64,000 bases of DNA from Stichopus chloronotus (lineage: Eukaryota > Echinodermata > Holothuroidea > Aspidochirotida > Stichopodidae). Below are positions 47,491 through 60,394 of this stretch, one piece after another. Location of the stretch: assembly GCA_021234535.1 (NCBI GenBank), contig CM037843.1, positions 11,121,979-11,185,978 on the forward strand, read 5' to 3'. The notes beneath the pieces are model-generated. The model made no database searches and was not told the origin of the DNA. It saw nothing but the letters and a program-made list of their open reading frames with translations. The first letter of the stretch is position 1. Each line of letters begins with the position of its first letter. The translations under genes and the position numbers were made by a program.

Positions 47491-48483
47491 ATTTTGTAGG
47501 CCATGCTGGGACTCGAGTGCATTGCCTTTTGCCTGTGCTATGATCATTAAAAGTACATGTTTTGACTGTGGGACTGAAACGTTGCTAGTGTAGCCACTGT
47601 GTAGTGTGTACCAACTAAACCATGATCGTTTACAGCAATGGATACAATGACTTTCAGAAGCTGCGAGTTCAATTTTTGGTGAAAGATTGAAGTGAACTTT
47701 TTGAATTGGATTTGTGTTTATTTTTGGTCCGTTGTGTAGGTGATATGTGAGTATGAATGCTAGAATTGAAAAAGCAAGTTTTGTTTATTTGGTTGAGACG
47801 GTATGGATACATTTCGGTGGCACAGAAAAGTTTAAAAGTACCAGTACTACCCTTGAACAGGGCAGACTGCTAATACCGGTTCTGGTATACTGGTAGTGAC
47901 TTGTGTACAGTTATACCACCCACCCCTACCTACAACTTGTAACTTTTATCAATGCAGAAGCTTTTGTGTATTTCTTGCTTTAAAATGAATTAATTGATCA
48001 TCACTAATAATATATATGTCATATGTGGTAAAAGTGTGAAGTTAAAGACATGATGGACATATATGTCATCAACTGTTGCCAATGTCAACTCTATAACATT
48101 ATGTATTGAACATTCAGATTTCCCTGTGGCAGTATGAGTTGTTGTACTGATGATCATTTCTTAAATGAGTAACATTAAACTGACTTGAAAACTTTCAACA
48201 AATGTGAAATCAGAAAAACTGTTCTTAACTGGAAGTCTGTTCCAGTCAATCAAGATCTTTATTGAGAAGGCTACTGTAGACTAAATCTGCTGCTGGCAGT
48301 GGGTACCTGTGCATAAACAAATGCTGCTGCCTTAATGAAAAGTTTTAAGTTGTGGGTAAAATGGTCTAATTATTACTTTGAAATGAGTTTACTAATCATC
48401 ACTAACTGCAAGTTCAGATGTTATGTACTATTATCTGCCTTCAAATTGGACAAATACCATTAATACTTTTTTTCCAATTTCAG
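47491..48483. other. Intron 6, 3' part, unique
   Basis: No shared repeat or gene signal; T-rich before the exon 7 acceptor. Confidence 0.45.
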
Positions 48484-48607
48484 ACCCTTCTCAGACATGG
48501 TGCTAACCCGGACTTGAGAGATGAAGATGGGAAGACACCTCTGGATAAGGCCAGGGAAAGAAATGATGAAGGTCACCGTGAAGTAATTCAAATATTGCAA
48601 TCGCCAG
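48484..48607 (+). CDS. HECTD1: HECTD1 exon 7 of window (ankyrin repeat 3)
   Basis: This exon has 124 nt, acceptor TTTTTCCAATTTCAG/ACC, donor CGCCAG/GTCAGA, phase 1 at the end. It encodes [20 protein letters not shown], then [20 protein letters not shown] and P. This is the last ankyrin repeat ([18 protein letters not shown]). Between RER and GH there is a short NDE insertion compared with my memory of the vertebrate sequence, which goes straight to GH. The split glycine codon (G+GT) is completed by exon 8. An upstream ATG at 48418 in the same open frame is intronic. Confidence 0.94.
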
Positions 48608-48659
48608 GTCAGAACATGTTACATCTTTTAAAACACGTTCATGTTAAAAATATCAGTTC

Positions 48660-50288
48660 TTAGCTCATACCAGCTACCAAGTGTGAGCTGCTGTAATGGT
48701 GCTCCATCTATGTCTAATCGGTCAATCTCTCGGTCTAGCTAATCTATCTGTCTGTCTAAAATCTCTGTCTGTCTCATATATCTAACCTGATTTATTAATC
48801 GATCTATCTGTCTGTCTATCTATCTGTCTATTTGTCTGCCTGTCAGTCTGTCTGTCTGTCTATCTCTCTGTCTGGTCTGATCTGTTTGATCTGTCTGCCT
48901 GCTGGTCCGCCTTCCTGGGTCTAGTCTAATCTGCCTATCTAATCTAAATCCTAATCTGTCTAATCTAAATCCAATCTGTCTAATCTAAGTATATGTTCAA
49001 AGTGCTTCTCCTCTGTCATGCTTTAATATATTAGTATGAAACATGGAAACAATGTTCCATAGATGGTGGACCATTTGAGGTGTTGAAAAATTTTTGGTCC
49101 AAGGTCCCATGTGGGCCCTACAGCCCATTTTATGAAATTCTGCAAAATGCTTCTCCTATAGATTCTCTTTTACAATGTTGATGGTTTGTTACAATGATAC
49201 TCTTTGATTGATACTTTCAGGGTGTTCAGGGATTTTTAGTCCAAGGCTGCATGTGGGCCATTTTATGAGATTCTGTTGGGTGTTTTGCTGGGGTTTTTGC
49301 ACATGCTTTCATGGATTGTGTTTAACTTGGTCACAATGTTCTTTGGGTGGCAGGCCATTTGTGGTTTTGAAAAAATATTTGGTTCAAGGCCCCATGTGGA
49401 CCCTATGGCCCATTTTACAAAATTCTGTAAGTGCTTTCCGTCCTACAGATGCTCTTGTACAATGATGTTAGTTTATCACAATGATACCCTGTTAGTTATT
49501 CCTTCAGGGCATTGAGGGATTTAAGTCCATGGTTGTGTGTAGACCTGATGGCCCATTTTATGAAATTCTGCAAATTTTTCCTCCTCCTGCTTGTAAAATG
49601 CGCTTTTAAATGTCTACAGCATTTCACATATCCCAATCATGCATGAATAATAATTGAGTAATGGGAGAATGAGTCAGATTGTTGCCTAACTGCAACTCAA
49701 TCTTGCCTGACGTTTAGAATTGTGTAAAGAGACATCAAAGGGGCACTTTGAGTTGTTTCATGAAATTTGGTTAGTCTTTCCAAACCTGTCAACTTTGTGT
49801 AGAGTTTCTTTCACATACAGTAAGACTTGTGGTGACAAATCAAAGGTCAAACTGAGAGGGTCCACATTGTCACATACAAATGAACACTAATGAGTGAGTA
49901 ATTAATGATTAAATTGGTTGTGGAAAATTTGTGACCAGACTTTTCCACACATTTAAATATCAGCCCATTGCCAGTACAAACCAAGGAGAAAAGTTTTAAA
50001 AATAGGAAGTTTTTGTAACTATTGTAAGTGAGACTTGAAAAGTGATGCTAGTTATTATTTGGTAGTACCCATCAAAATTATCAATTCAAATTCATTGATA
50101 AAACTTCTGCACTGTTGGTGTTCTGGTTAATGAAATTCTGAAAATTGTGCAGTTCAACAGGTTCTCTTGTACAATGTTTATAATTTAATATAATGATACT
50201 CTGGTGGTTCCTATAATTTGATAATGATATGTAAATGACACCCTGATGGTGTTCAGGTATAAGCCTCTGCACCATTGGTGCTCTAGTT
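48660..50288 (+). mobile_element. Family E element, both ends (1.63 kb)
   Basis: It begins TTAGCTCATACCAGC with an imperfect AGCTCA/TGAGCT fold. A CTGT/CTAT microsatellite follows (48720-48990), then core units with CCATTTTA at 49125, 49258, 49410 and 49553 (133-152 bp apart). Next is a MITE-like segment (49735-49945), and the 3' hairpin GCACC-ATT-GGTGC with TCTAGTT ends it. A second, inner hairpin end (GCACTGTTGGTGT, CTGGTT) at 50109-50128 suggests an older terminus or nested copy. Confidence 0.75.
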
Positions 50289-50419
50289 TGTATGCGGTAT
50301 GCTGCTTCCCTCCAATTTGTACATGCTCACATTGTCCTTTTGTCACCCAGTAGGAAATCCTTACGCTTCATCGCTGTTACATTTTGCCTCTCAAATTCAT
50401 GACTCCAGATGTTGATTTA

Positions 50420-53300
50420 ACCAGTGTGATCATGGGTGTGCACGTGTTCGTGTTTGTAATGCTTTGCTTCAAAACACAGTATCTCAAGATTGCAAGGTTT
50501 GACTGATACCATCCTTCTCATGTGCATAAATCATGTTGTGTACAAGATCCCGATTGTTTTTGGTGGCAGACAAAAGGCCAACTGTGGTCAGCACAAAAGG
50601 TCAACTGTGGTCAACAGAAGTCAGACTTGGAAAACTTGTTAATACAAGCTCAAAGTGATCACATATGTGACTATATTTAACCACTACAATTAGTGCAAAA
50701 CCCCTTTATTTTTGGTGAGGGTCATAGGTCAACTGAATTCAGCAGCGATCAATGTGGAAACTTTGAAAAATACAATATCTCAAGAACACAAGCTTGGACT
50801 GATCTCATGTGTACTATACTGATGAACCACATTGTTTAAAAGAATTGCATTGTTTTTTTAAAAATTCAAATATTACTTGAGGTCAGTAGAGGTCAAACTA
50901 TGAAAACCGTGTAAGTACAACATCTGAAGAATGTAAGCTTGGAATGACTCATTATGCTACTTCCACAAATGACATTGAGTGCAAGAACCATAGTGTTTTG
51001 GGTAAAGGGCAAAGGTCATTTGGGGTCAACATAGGTCAGACTGAAATCTCATGAAGACTGCATCTCAAGAGTACAAGCATAGTCTGATCTCTTGTACTAG
51101 TTTGTTTTTTATTCCTTACCAAATGTGGACAAGGAATTTTTTCAATGGTGATTCAGTGTGTGTATGTGTGTTTGTGATGCCTACCTTGTCAACACAATAT
51201 CTCAGGATGGGAAGCTTGGACAGATCTGATATTTACTTCATAGTTGCACCACATTGATAATAAGACCCTTGATGTTTTTGGTGGAGGTCAAAAGTCATTT
51301 GGGGTCAACAGGGTCAAATTGTGAAAACCTTGTAAACACAATATCTCAAGAAGGGAAGCTTGGACCAGTCTCAACTTTGGTATGTAGGTATACCACATTG
51401 AGTACAAGATACCTATTAATTTTGTTGGGGATCAAAGGTCATTTGAAGTCAACAGGGGTCGATATGAAAATCTTGTATAAACATGATATCTCAAGAAGGG
51501 AAACTTGGGCAAATCTCATATTTGGTCTTTAGGTGTGCCACATCAAGTAAAAAATCCCTATTGATTTTGGTGGCGGTCAAAGGTCATTTGAGGTCAGTGT
51601 GAAAACCTTGTAAACACGATATTAAGAAGGGAAGCTTGGACAAGTGTCATGTGGTATGTTGGTGTACCACATCAAGTGCAAAATCTCTATTGATTTTGGT
51701 GAAGGTCAAAGGTCATTTGAGGTCAACAGGGTCAAATTTTGAGAACCTTGTAAACAATATCTCAAGAAAGGAAGCTTGAACATGTGTCATATTTAGTACA
51801 TATGTGTACCACATTGACTACAAGAACTCTATTGTTTTTGGTGTTGGTCAAAGGTCATTTTGGGTCTGTGGGTCAAATTGCGAAAACCTTGTAAACATGA
51901 TATCTCAATAAAGGAAGCTTGGGCAAATGTCATGTGGTATGTTGGTTGGTGTACCACATTGCATACGACATCCCTGTTGATTTTGGTGGAAATCAAAGGT
52001 CATTTGATTTCAAGAAGGGTCAAACTGTGAAAATCTTGTAAAGACATTATATCAAGAAGGAAAACTTTGACAGGTGTCATATTTGGTATGTAAGTTTACT
52101 GCATGGATTAAAAGATTAGTTTTGACTTTGGTAGAGGTCATAGGTCATTTGCAGTCAACAAGGGTCAAATTGTGAAAATGTTGTAAACATGTTATCTCAA
52201 GAAGGAAAACCTGGGCAGACCTCTCATTTAGAATGTAGGTATATCTCATGGAGTGTACAAGAATTCCATTGTCTTTGGTGAAGGTCAAAGGTCATTTGAG
52301 GTCATCAGGGTCACGTTATGAAATTCTTGTAAACATATCTGAGGAAGGGAACGCTGTAACAGATATCATATTCAGTGTTCTGCGAGGAGGCCTGTCACTT
52401 GATACCTGGAGGCCACTGCTCATTTGGCAATCACGTGTTGCATGTGACCATCTGCAGAAGGGGAATTCCAGTGACTTCCTCTCAGGGAATGGTCAGCAGT
52501 ACCCCTAAGGCATGGAGTGGGAGTTTGTTTCAAGTGTGTGTGTTTATAACCATGATGCCTACTTTGTAAACATGATATCTCAAGAAGAGAAGCTTGGTCA
52601 GTTCCCATGTCTGGCACGTAGGTGTAGCACATGGAATGCAAGAACTCTCTTGTTTTGGTGGAGGTCAAGATCATAAAGGGTCAACATTTTGAAAAACCTT
52701 GTAAACATAATATCTCAAGAAGAGAAGCTTGAAAAAATGTCATATTTAGTATGTAGGTGTTTCACATTAGGTACTAAAACCCTATTGTTTTTGGCAAGAT
52801 TTAAAGGTCGTCTGGGGCCAAGAGGGGTCAAAGTGTTGCAAACCTTACAAAAAAACAGTATCTCAGGAGGGTAAGCTTGGAGTTGGACTCATTTGATATT
52901 TGGTATGTAAGAGCAGTACATTGAGTACAAAAACCCTATTGCTTTTGGTGGATGTCAGATGTCATTTGGGGTCAGTAGGTGTCAAATTGTGGAAATGTTG
53001 GAATCACCATAGCATAAGAAGGGAAGCTTGGTGAGATGTTGTATTTAGTATATAGGTGAATCCATTAAAGACAAGACTTCTACTGCTTTCAGTGAATTAC
53101 AGATGTCAGCAGGGGTCAAGAAGGATCAGGTAGCTAAAACCTTGTGAAAATGATACCTCAGAAAGGGAAGCTTGCACTGATCTCATATTTGCAATGTAGA
53201 TGTAGTGATGTACCATATTGGCTTCAAAATTTTGGGCATTTTGGGCAAAAAGGGTGAACTTAAACTACATCTTCACATGTCTCAAGAAAGGAAGCACATG
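50420..53300 (+). repeat. Long family B core array with embedded A-like 5' end
   Basis: About eighteen core units of roughly 130-150 bp fill most of intron 7. Each has a phrase like CTTGTAAACA-CAATATCTCAAGAAGG and AGGTCAAAGGTCATTTGAGGTCA. At 51109 a family A-like start (ATTCCTTACCAAATGTGGACAAGGAAT plus GT tract) appears. Near 52390-52550 non-core sequence intervenes, followed by another TG-rich start. It is probably two or three elements end to end. Confidence 0.75.
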
Positions 53301-53446
53301 GACTAATGTGATAATGTCTGTAATACACAGTTGTGCATGTCAAGATGTGACACATATCAGGTATCATATGCCAGATTCCTGAAAAAAAGTCCTCATAATG
53401 AAATCCACAAGGTGTTTGTGCCCTCTGTTTTCTTTTCTGGTCATAG

Positions 53447-53636
53447 GTGAGTGGATGGTGCCTGTCTCCTCATCTTCTTCAGATGCATCCATCATCTCAT
53501 CAGAAATTGAGAAACCAGAAGAAGAGATCTCAGACAAAGAGCCTGCTGGTGATCCTGAGATGGTGCCCACGTATCTACGTACACTTCTGCCAATATTTGC
53601 TCAGGTGTACAACAATACAATGATGCCTTCTGTGAG
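53447..53636 (+). CDS. HECTD1: HECTD1 exon 8 of window (acidic/serine linker)
   Basis: This exon has 190 nt, acceptor TTCTGGTCATAG/GTGAG, donor TGTGAG/GTAACA, phase 2 at the end. It encodes EWMVPV, a serine then glutamate-rich linker (SSSSSDASIISSEIEKPEEE and following), then GDPEMVPTYLRTLLPIFAQV. The conserved anchors GDPEM and LLPIFAQ match vertebrate HECTD1. The linker between them is lineage-specific; vertebrates use a Lys/Asp-rich stretch there. It is likely flexible. The minus-strand ORF at 53364-53570 is a shadow of this exon. Confidence 0.94.
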
Positions 53637-53857
53637 GTAACAATCAATGAGCTTACTAAAGATTGTAAAATTAAGTCTTTTCATGTGTGTTTTGACATAA
53701 TAATTAATATATTAATAATTTCACATAAATAATTGTTTAAAAAGCTGCTAAGTGAGAAAGTGCTAACTTGTTAAAACAAGTATTAAAATATTTTTTAACT
53801 CTGTATCAGTACTCTCAATATTATTAATCAAGTCATTCTTTTGTTGACAATCATCAG

Positions 53858-53993
53858 GAAAGCTACACTTGCTTTGATTCGAAAGATGGTACATTATGCT
53901 CCGTCACAGCTACTTGGTGATATCTATAATTCAGATGTGACAGGGTCTACTCCAGTATTAGTAGAAGTCCTAGCCGCTGTTTTGGATCATGAG
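53858..53993 (+). CDS. HECTD1: HECTD1 exon 9 of window
   Basis: This exon has 136 nt after a 221-bp intron, the only short one in the window. The acceptor is CAATCATCAG/GAAAG and the donor CATGAG/GTACAG. It completes an arginine codon and encodes KATLALIRKMVHYAPSQLLG through LVEVLAAVLDHE. The helical block RKA-LALIRKM is a HECTD1 hallmark. It ends in phase 0 and leads to [11 protein letters not shown]. The open frame runs about 180 nt past the donor but loses similarity there. Confidence 0.94.
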
Positions 53994-53999
53994 GTACAG

Positions 54000-55250
54000 A
54001 TGACATTTGCTCATGAATTTTTCTCGTATTTTTTTTGTTTCATTTCTAACCTTTGTTATCATGATTGTGTGTATGTGTGTGCCATGATGTTATATTTCTG
54101 GATTGCGTTCCCAGCATACAGTGCTCAATATTTGATGAGAGTAGAGCTGAAATATAACAGCCTTGGGATTATGTGAAAGCCACTACCTGCAGGTTTCATG
54201 CCAGGCTTTGCAGTATAAGCTGGTGTGCCAGTATCGCCCATGCCCGCCTAAATGCCTGTTTTGAAAGCAAAACTCATCTTTGATGGGCTACAATTCTCGT
54301 CTGGATTTTGTGTAGTGCAATGTTCTACCCGTCTGAATGATATCTGCCCAGGCATTAAATACTTTTATCATATCAAAATATCACAGAATAAGAAGAACTA
54401 AAGGGTCTTTCTTGAAAATGATTGTAAATCTGGTCTAAAGTTGTGTCTTTCGTCAATATGTAAGATCAAAGGTCACAGGTCAAATTTTTAATCGGCATAA
54501 AGCGTTGAAAAATTGTGTTGCGATTTCCTTCTAGACAGTAAGTCTAATGATGTTCAAAATTGGTGTTATGTTACCTGATGTACTGTTCACTTGACGTCAT
54601 AGGTCAATAGGTACATAATACAGTAGGGTTCGTTCTGCTACTACAAGGTGCAACAACTTATTACATCTTTGCTTTTCGTACAGTGTGACTTAATATTTGA
54701 ACCTATGCATCCATGTTTGGACTTAGCATTTATATCCAATAAGTTGTCATTTTACATTCTTTTGCTAATACCCATACTCAGTATGTTTGTACTGTTACAT
54801 GTCGTGTAAACACTAGCTAAGAAATTGAGTGGTTAACCATACACTTTGTCGGGAAAAGAAATTGAGTAACGCAAATGATTGTGATGGTTTCTTAGAACTA
54901 TTACAAAGCGCACAGAGTGGTGGCAAACTTATCTGAGATACAGGAAATCAAAGGATTACTTTGATGCACACATGATCTGCATGGGAATATGTATTTTGAC
55001 GGGCAGGCATTACTGCTACATTTACACAACACCTGCGCGTTATCTGCACATCTATGGCCGAGTTTGCTGCGGCTAGCTACATGTACCTATGCACTATGTA
55101 TGTGTAAAATGTAAAGCCCTGGGTGTTTGATCAAACTCTTGATCTAATATAATATATATGTGTAATAGAGCAAATTATTATGGACAGTGATAGGGATGAG
55201 ATGCAACTCCATGGATTGCCCTCTTGTTAAGTATCTTAGTCGTGTTGATT
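54000..55250. other. Intron 9, 5' part, mostly unique
   Basis: No gene beyond the exon 9 read-through frame. I see no clear repeat until a worn core unit at 55255. Confidence 0.45.
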
Positions 55251-55409
55251 TCAAGTTCCCTATCAGTTTTGGTGTAGGTTAAGGGTCATATGAGGTCAGC
55301 AGAGCCCAAAAAGTTTGTGAAAGTTTGTCACATCTCTAGAATGCAATTTTGCACTGATCTTGCTTAAAATACATTTTGTTGATCAACCACAATAAACCCT
55401 ATTGCTTTT

Positions 55410-55940
55410 GGTTCCTTGCATTGGCAAGGAAACCTATGTAGTCAGGTTGGCATGTGTGTGTATACTGAGGGGCATCTGTGATACTTGCTTGGGTATGCTC
55501 TAACTCGATAAGGGACAGTCAGATGAAAGTGAAACTTGATACGTCGGTCAACCATATTGAGAAGGTGTGCCCTATCATTTTTGGTGTGAGTCAAACTTCA
55601 TCTTAGAGCACGAGGGGTAAAAAGATGAAGACATGTTTAACACGATATCTCAAGTTAGAAAACTTGGACAAAGTTTATATTTGGGATATCTGTGCATTTT
55701 GTTGAGAAAATGAATTTGACTTGTTTTGGTGAAGGTCAACCCAGAGGCAAAGGATAGGAGACATATTTTAGCCCTAAACAGTAAAAAAAACATACACTTT
55801 TGTCTGCATGCTTCACTGTGTATCATCAGTGTAGAGGAAATTGGATCTCTAGGAGTACACTGCATGTGTGGAGGTAATGGTCAGAGAGAATTTGTCTCAC
55901 TTTCATGCTATGGATGTTTATATGGTCCCTCAAAGTAATC
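55410..55940 (+). mobile_element. Family F element
   Basis: The 5' hairpin GGTTCCTTGC-ATTG-GCAAGGAAACC with a GT tract is followed by a sequence order like 37293-37500 (GTGTGCCCTATC). The end section is CTATGGATGTTTATATGG. It is a diverged sister of the 37293 element. Confidence 0.65.
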
Positions 55941-56371
55941 ATTGAATTGCTTTAGTTTAAAAACAATGGGATTCTATATAGTGGTACAAAATAATGGATA
56001 ACTAAACATTTGTGGCTAATACTACCTACAATGTGTGAGCTGTAATTTTGAGACTTTTTGCTCTCTATGTATCAACCTTTCCTATTTACAATTGCCATTA
56101 ATTGCTCTCTTTGGAACAATGTTTGATGCATTTTCTTAAAACTTGGGGACAACGATCCTTGGGTTGTGAGTCATCAGTGAATGTACAAAATTTGGGAGCG
56201 AGAGGTCCCATGTGGGCCTGATGAGAGAGCTTAAGGGGCCCAATATTTGAAAGTACACGAATTGCTTCTCATCAGATTGTACAAATTGTGACGGGAACTC
56301 CTTACCTTCTGGAAATATTACATTTGCATTTTCGGTGCCAATAGCACCCAACTACCAAAAAGAATAAAAAT

Positions 56372-56868
56372 AAAAAAAAAAAAAACACCTAAAAGCTACT
56401 GCAGCATGCCAGGGCTCCTGGGTCTAGCCCTACCCATCTGGCAGTGCCCAGGTCTGGTCATTCTTTTCTGTGACTTCCACGTTGTGTAAGTCATGCCACT
56501 TCTACGGTGATTTTCGTCCAGCTCTTTTCATCAACGTGACCTCCTATTGGTGAGTTCGATCCATTCTTAACCCCTGGGCCCTCTTTGCCCTTCCCTCTGG
56601 TCAGCTTGGAGGCCTGGGACCCCGTCTGGCTCCGTTTTGTGGGGCCTGGCCATAGCGTTCTCGCTGTTTTCTCTACACAGTTTGGGTTTTTTATACAGTT
56701 CCTGTAGGAGCTTGGGGGGATGTTTTGTTTTTACCCGTCCAGGTGAACTTCTGGTCTACCTCGAATCGTGGTTGCATCTAAGTTTTCAGCTGGTTCCTTC
56801 CGGTTTTTCTGACACCTCTGCTTTGCTTTTTTTGGGCTCCTCACTCCTCTATCCCTTTGGGAAAAAGC
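56372..56868. other. A-run followed by a GC-rich island
   Basis: A run of 14 A (about 56372-56385) is followed by nearly 480 bp rich in C and G, unlike the surrounding DNA. The 95-codon frame at 56637 is hydrophobic but has no family I know. It could be a retroposed or captured fragment. The origin is unknown. Confidence 0.4.
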
Positions 56869-56869
56869 C

Positions 56870-57236
56870 TATTGTTTTTGGGGAGGTCAAAGGTCATTTG
56901 GGGTCAACAGGGGTCAAATTGTGAAAATCTTGTAAACACAATATCTCGAGAAGGGAAACTTGGACAGATTTCATATTTGGTGTGTATAATTGTATCTCAC
57001 TGAGTTCAAGAACCAGTTGGTCTTTAATTCAGGTCAAAGTTCATTTGATGTCAACAAAGGTCAAATTGTGAAAACCTAGTAGACATGATCTCAAGAAAGG
57101 AAGCATGTACAGATCTCATATTTCATATAAAGCATACGTAGCTTAGAGTGACACACACTAGTGCAATTATATCAGATTCAGAAAAAATGCTCGTAATTTG
57201 GTCATCAAAACCACAATGCATTTCTGCATTCTGGTT
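56870..57236 (+). mobile_element. Family B 3' part
   Basis: One and a half core units (GGAGGTCAAAGGTCATTTGG, ACAATATCTCGAGAAGGG) lead directly into the B 3' terminal region, ending AATGCA-TTTC-TGCATT and CTGGTT (57231-57236). No 5' end is present; it abuts the GC-rich island. Confidence 0.8.
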
Positions 57237-58095
57237 CAGATTAGTACTATTGTAGTGGAGCACCTTTGGCTGATAAGTATTTGTAGGGACAAAATGGGGC
57301 CCAAACCTTTTGGGGATGTGATCAATTGTGATTAAACTTGGTTAAGACTAAATGACTACAGCTGGATTAAAATAATATTCACACAAGGAACCGTAGTACC
57401 CTTGGGCTCTTGTTTAAGCTTTAATTTGCTGTGATTGAAGTGTGTTATAGCAGGACAGAGTAGTAGACTATTGAGGTTTTGAACTCAACTGTTTGTATTC
57501 TCAACTTCAACAAAGAGTATTTGAAGATTGTTGGATGCCAGGTGTGTGTTTAATTTAATTTCTGCTAGTACTAAAAGACTCACAAGATGGAGTGAAGATA
57601 AACTGCTCAATTAGTTCAAAGGTATTTCATTCCTTAATTAAGCGATTCCAGTTCAATATCATTTATGCAGCATTATCATTTAAGTCAACTAATCCTAACA
57701 CTCTTAGCGCACTCAGAACAATGCTTTTATGCCAGATGTTTAGCCATCCACATTTTCAGAAAATGTGTCACAGAATTGGAAACAACTGTTTAATTGACAT
57801 TAATCAATACATTTATCTAGTTTACCTTGTTAAAAAGGGATGTTATGCAAATGAACTGAAGAGGAAGAAATCTAATATTTTGTCAGTCAGAATCAACCAG
57901 ATTCATCGACTAGATACATCAACCAAATCAAACTTTTTTATTTTTCATTGTTAGTGCTTTCAATCCCAACTGAACTGTTTCTACGTCATTCAGAACATCC
58001 TAACAAAGGAACATTAAACAACCAGAAGTATTGAGATTCAGCGGCATTGCTGCTGTAGTTTAGATTACTCCTATTTGGTGTGTGGATGCAGTACA
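57237..58095. other. Intron 9 segment with two truncated element ends
   Basis: Element-end motifs are seen at 57385-57415 (GGAACCGTAGTACCCTTGGG then CTCTTGTT) and 58039-58060 (AGCGGCATTGCTGCT, GTAGTT). The ORF at 57592-57954 has no recognised domain. Confidence 0.5.
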
Positions 58096-58522
58096 TGTAA
58101 TGTAAGAACCTATTTGGTTTTGGTGGAGGTCAATGGTCAAATTACAAGAACTTTTAAATGAACAATTTCAATAACTGAAGTACAGACTGATTTTATATTT
58201 CGTAGGCAGGTGTGTCACCATGAGCACAACAACCTTATTGTTGGTGGTGAAAGTCAAAGGCCATTTGAGGTCAACAGCATTCAAAATAGTACACCTTGCA
58301 AAGAAGAATGATATGCTATGAGGGGAAGATGGACTAATCTCATATTTGGTGCAAATTCAAGAAGTCTGTGGTTAGAACTGGATGTCAAATGTTGTCTGAG
58401 GTCAGAACTCAGTCAAAAAACAAACACGTTGGAAGCACACAATCTTTAGAAGGGAAATTTGGATGGAGTACATACATGCACTTAGGTGCACTGCATAAAG
58501 TGAAAAAGCTTATTGCACTTTT

Positions 58523-60151
58523 GATCCCTTGCTAAATGCAGGCAAGGAATTTAGCAATGGTGATTTTGGTTCAGTGTGCATGCGTGCGTAGCTGTGTGTG
58601 TCTGTGTAGCAACAATCTCGTTAGCACTCTAGTTTTTGAAGGGAAGGTACAAGATAGGTGAAAGGTGGTGTGTGGGTAGAACATATAAAGATCTCGGCTG
58701 GGATCGTTTTTTGTGTGCGTCAAAGGTCATATGAGCTCACCAGTAGACAGTATACAGACAAAGTAAGTTTGCAGTATCTCAGCAACTACATGTTGCATGA
58801 ACTTCAAACTTGGAGGGTGTGTACTCCATTTTGATTAAATAACATTGTGATGATTTTTCAGAGGTCAAAGGTCATATGGGGTCATCAGAGGCCATAATGT
58901 GAAAAGCTTGTGTATGTTCGTTTACGGTCTACCTTTTGAAGGAAAGATGCAAGACAGATCAAAGTTGGTGTGTGGGGAGGACATATAAAAATCTCAGCCT
59001 TTTTGCTGCAGTTCAAAGGTCATCTGAGGTCACCAGTAGGCAGAATGTAGACAACCTATCTGTGCAGTATCTCAGGAACCACATTTTGCATAGACTTCAA
59101 AGTTGGAGGGTGTGAACTTCATTCTAAGTAAATAAGATTGTGGAGGGGTTTTGTTTTTGGGTCAAAGGTCATATGGGGACATCAGAGGTTGTACAGTGAT
59201 GACATTTTGAACATTTCTTTCAAAGGGGAAGTAACCCTGCACTTTACAGGTGGGGTTAAGGTGCAGTGCATAACCTCTTTGGGGTTTGGTTTTGGTGTTA
59301 ATTGAAGGTTATTTGCGGCTCCAGGAGGTGCAAAATGTTAGCTCTCAGCAGGTACTTTTACTCTCCTCTACTACTGTATTAGTGGTTATACAGGTATTTG
59401 GTGTAACCAGCTGGCAACAACCAGCAATACTTGATATGTCTTATAAAATCCAGTTAGTATTTTTGGTCTAGTAAATTTTAATTCTTTGACTTTTAATGTA
59501 ATGCACAACAGAAAGCAGTACATACCTTTGTTACATCCTCTTTGTTGTAAATCTATTACTATTACTGAACTATTTGATAGTTACAAGTACAAAACTCCCC
59601 AAAAGACAAATAATTTGTTTTTGGTTGTGCTTTACTTAGATCCAATCCCTCCCATACAGAGAGAATTTTTCTAGCTGATAAGTGACCATTGACCTCTAAG
59701 GTCACTGAGACAGGTTTCATCAATCCCAGAGAGACCTTTATCCAACAACAGACACTGTGGAATATGTCAGCTTATTTAGAGAGAAGTGATTTGTCAGTTT
59801 GAATAAGCTAGGAGAGAATTTTTTTCTTGTGAGAAATGATCAGAAAGTAGTTGTATTTTGTGTATTTTCAGCTAGGGAAAGAGTCAGAGGCACCCTGTGA
59901 TGGACTTACTTCAAATATATAACTTGATATAAGTGTATATATAAGTGTAATATATCATTTGCTGACTGCAGAATTCTTGGCAATCAATTGCAAACCTGGA
60001 AGAGTATTTTAGGAAAAGTTCTGTGAAATTTCAATGTCAAACTTTTACACTAGAACTAAAACAGTTAATTTCTCTGGGGCACAGTATCTTAGGAGGGCAT
60101 TTGGACATATGATAATGGCAAGGAATCACTAAGCCACCTGGCTTTCTGGTT
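58523..60151 (+). mobile_element. Family C element, apparently complete (1.63 kb)
   Basis: The 5' end GATCCCTTGCTAAATGCAGG...CAAGGAAT and a TG tract are followed by three C core units (AGGTCAAAGGTCATATGGGG, CAGTATCTCAG, CTTTTGAAGG) and a 3' non-repeated region shared with 32640-33240. It ends GCAAGGAATCACTAAGCC-ACCT-GGCTTT CTGGTT. Its unit at 58695-58760 is the uninterrupted version of the site hit at 31611. Confidence 0.8.
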
Positions 60152-60379
60152 TTATGGAGGTGAAAGGTAATTGTAAGACCTACATGTGGTAACTTTGAAA
60201 GAAAAAACATTAGCAGTACTGCAAAGGAAACAAACTGACCACATAACTATTATGATGTTTTTACATTCTCATTACTATCAGTAATGCAGTGGTACTACAC
60301 ATTAAATTCAAACCTGCATACATTACCAAAATCTCAACATCTGTCTTTATTCTGGTTGTTTCAAGTATCAGTCTTCCCT

Positions 60380-60394
60380 CCCCCCCCCCCCCCC
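60380..60394 (+). repeat. HECTD1: C15 homopolymer in the exon 10 polypyrimidine tract
   Basis: Fifteen consecutive C lie 8 to 22 bases before the exon 10 start. The C run makes up most of the pyrimidine tract. Such runs are length-unstable and bind poly(C)-binding proteins rather than U2AF well. Confidence 0.9.

Noticed and set aside
56546..56560. tRNA-like B box (AGTTCGATCC) suggesting a SINE
   Set aside because: No A box at the right distance, no tRNA-like fold, and no 3' tail in the right orientation.
57592..57954. 120-codon ORF in intron 9
   Set aside because: Lysine/isoleucine-rich as expected from AT-rich DNA; no motif, no promoter or splice support.
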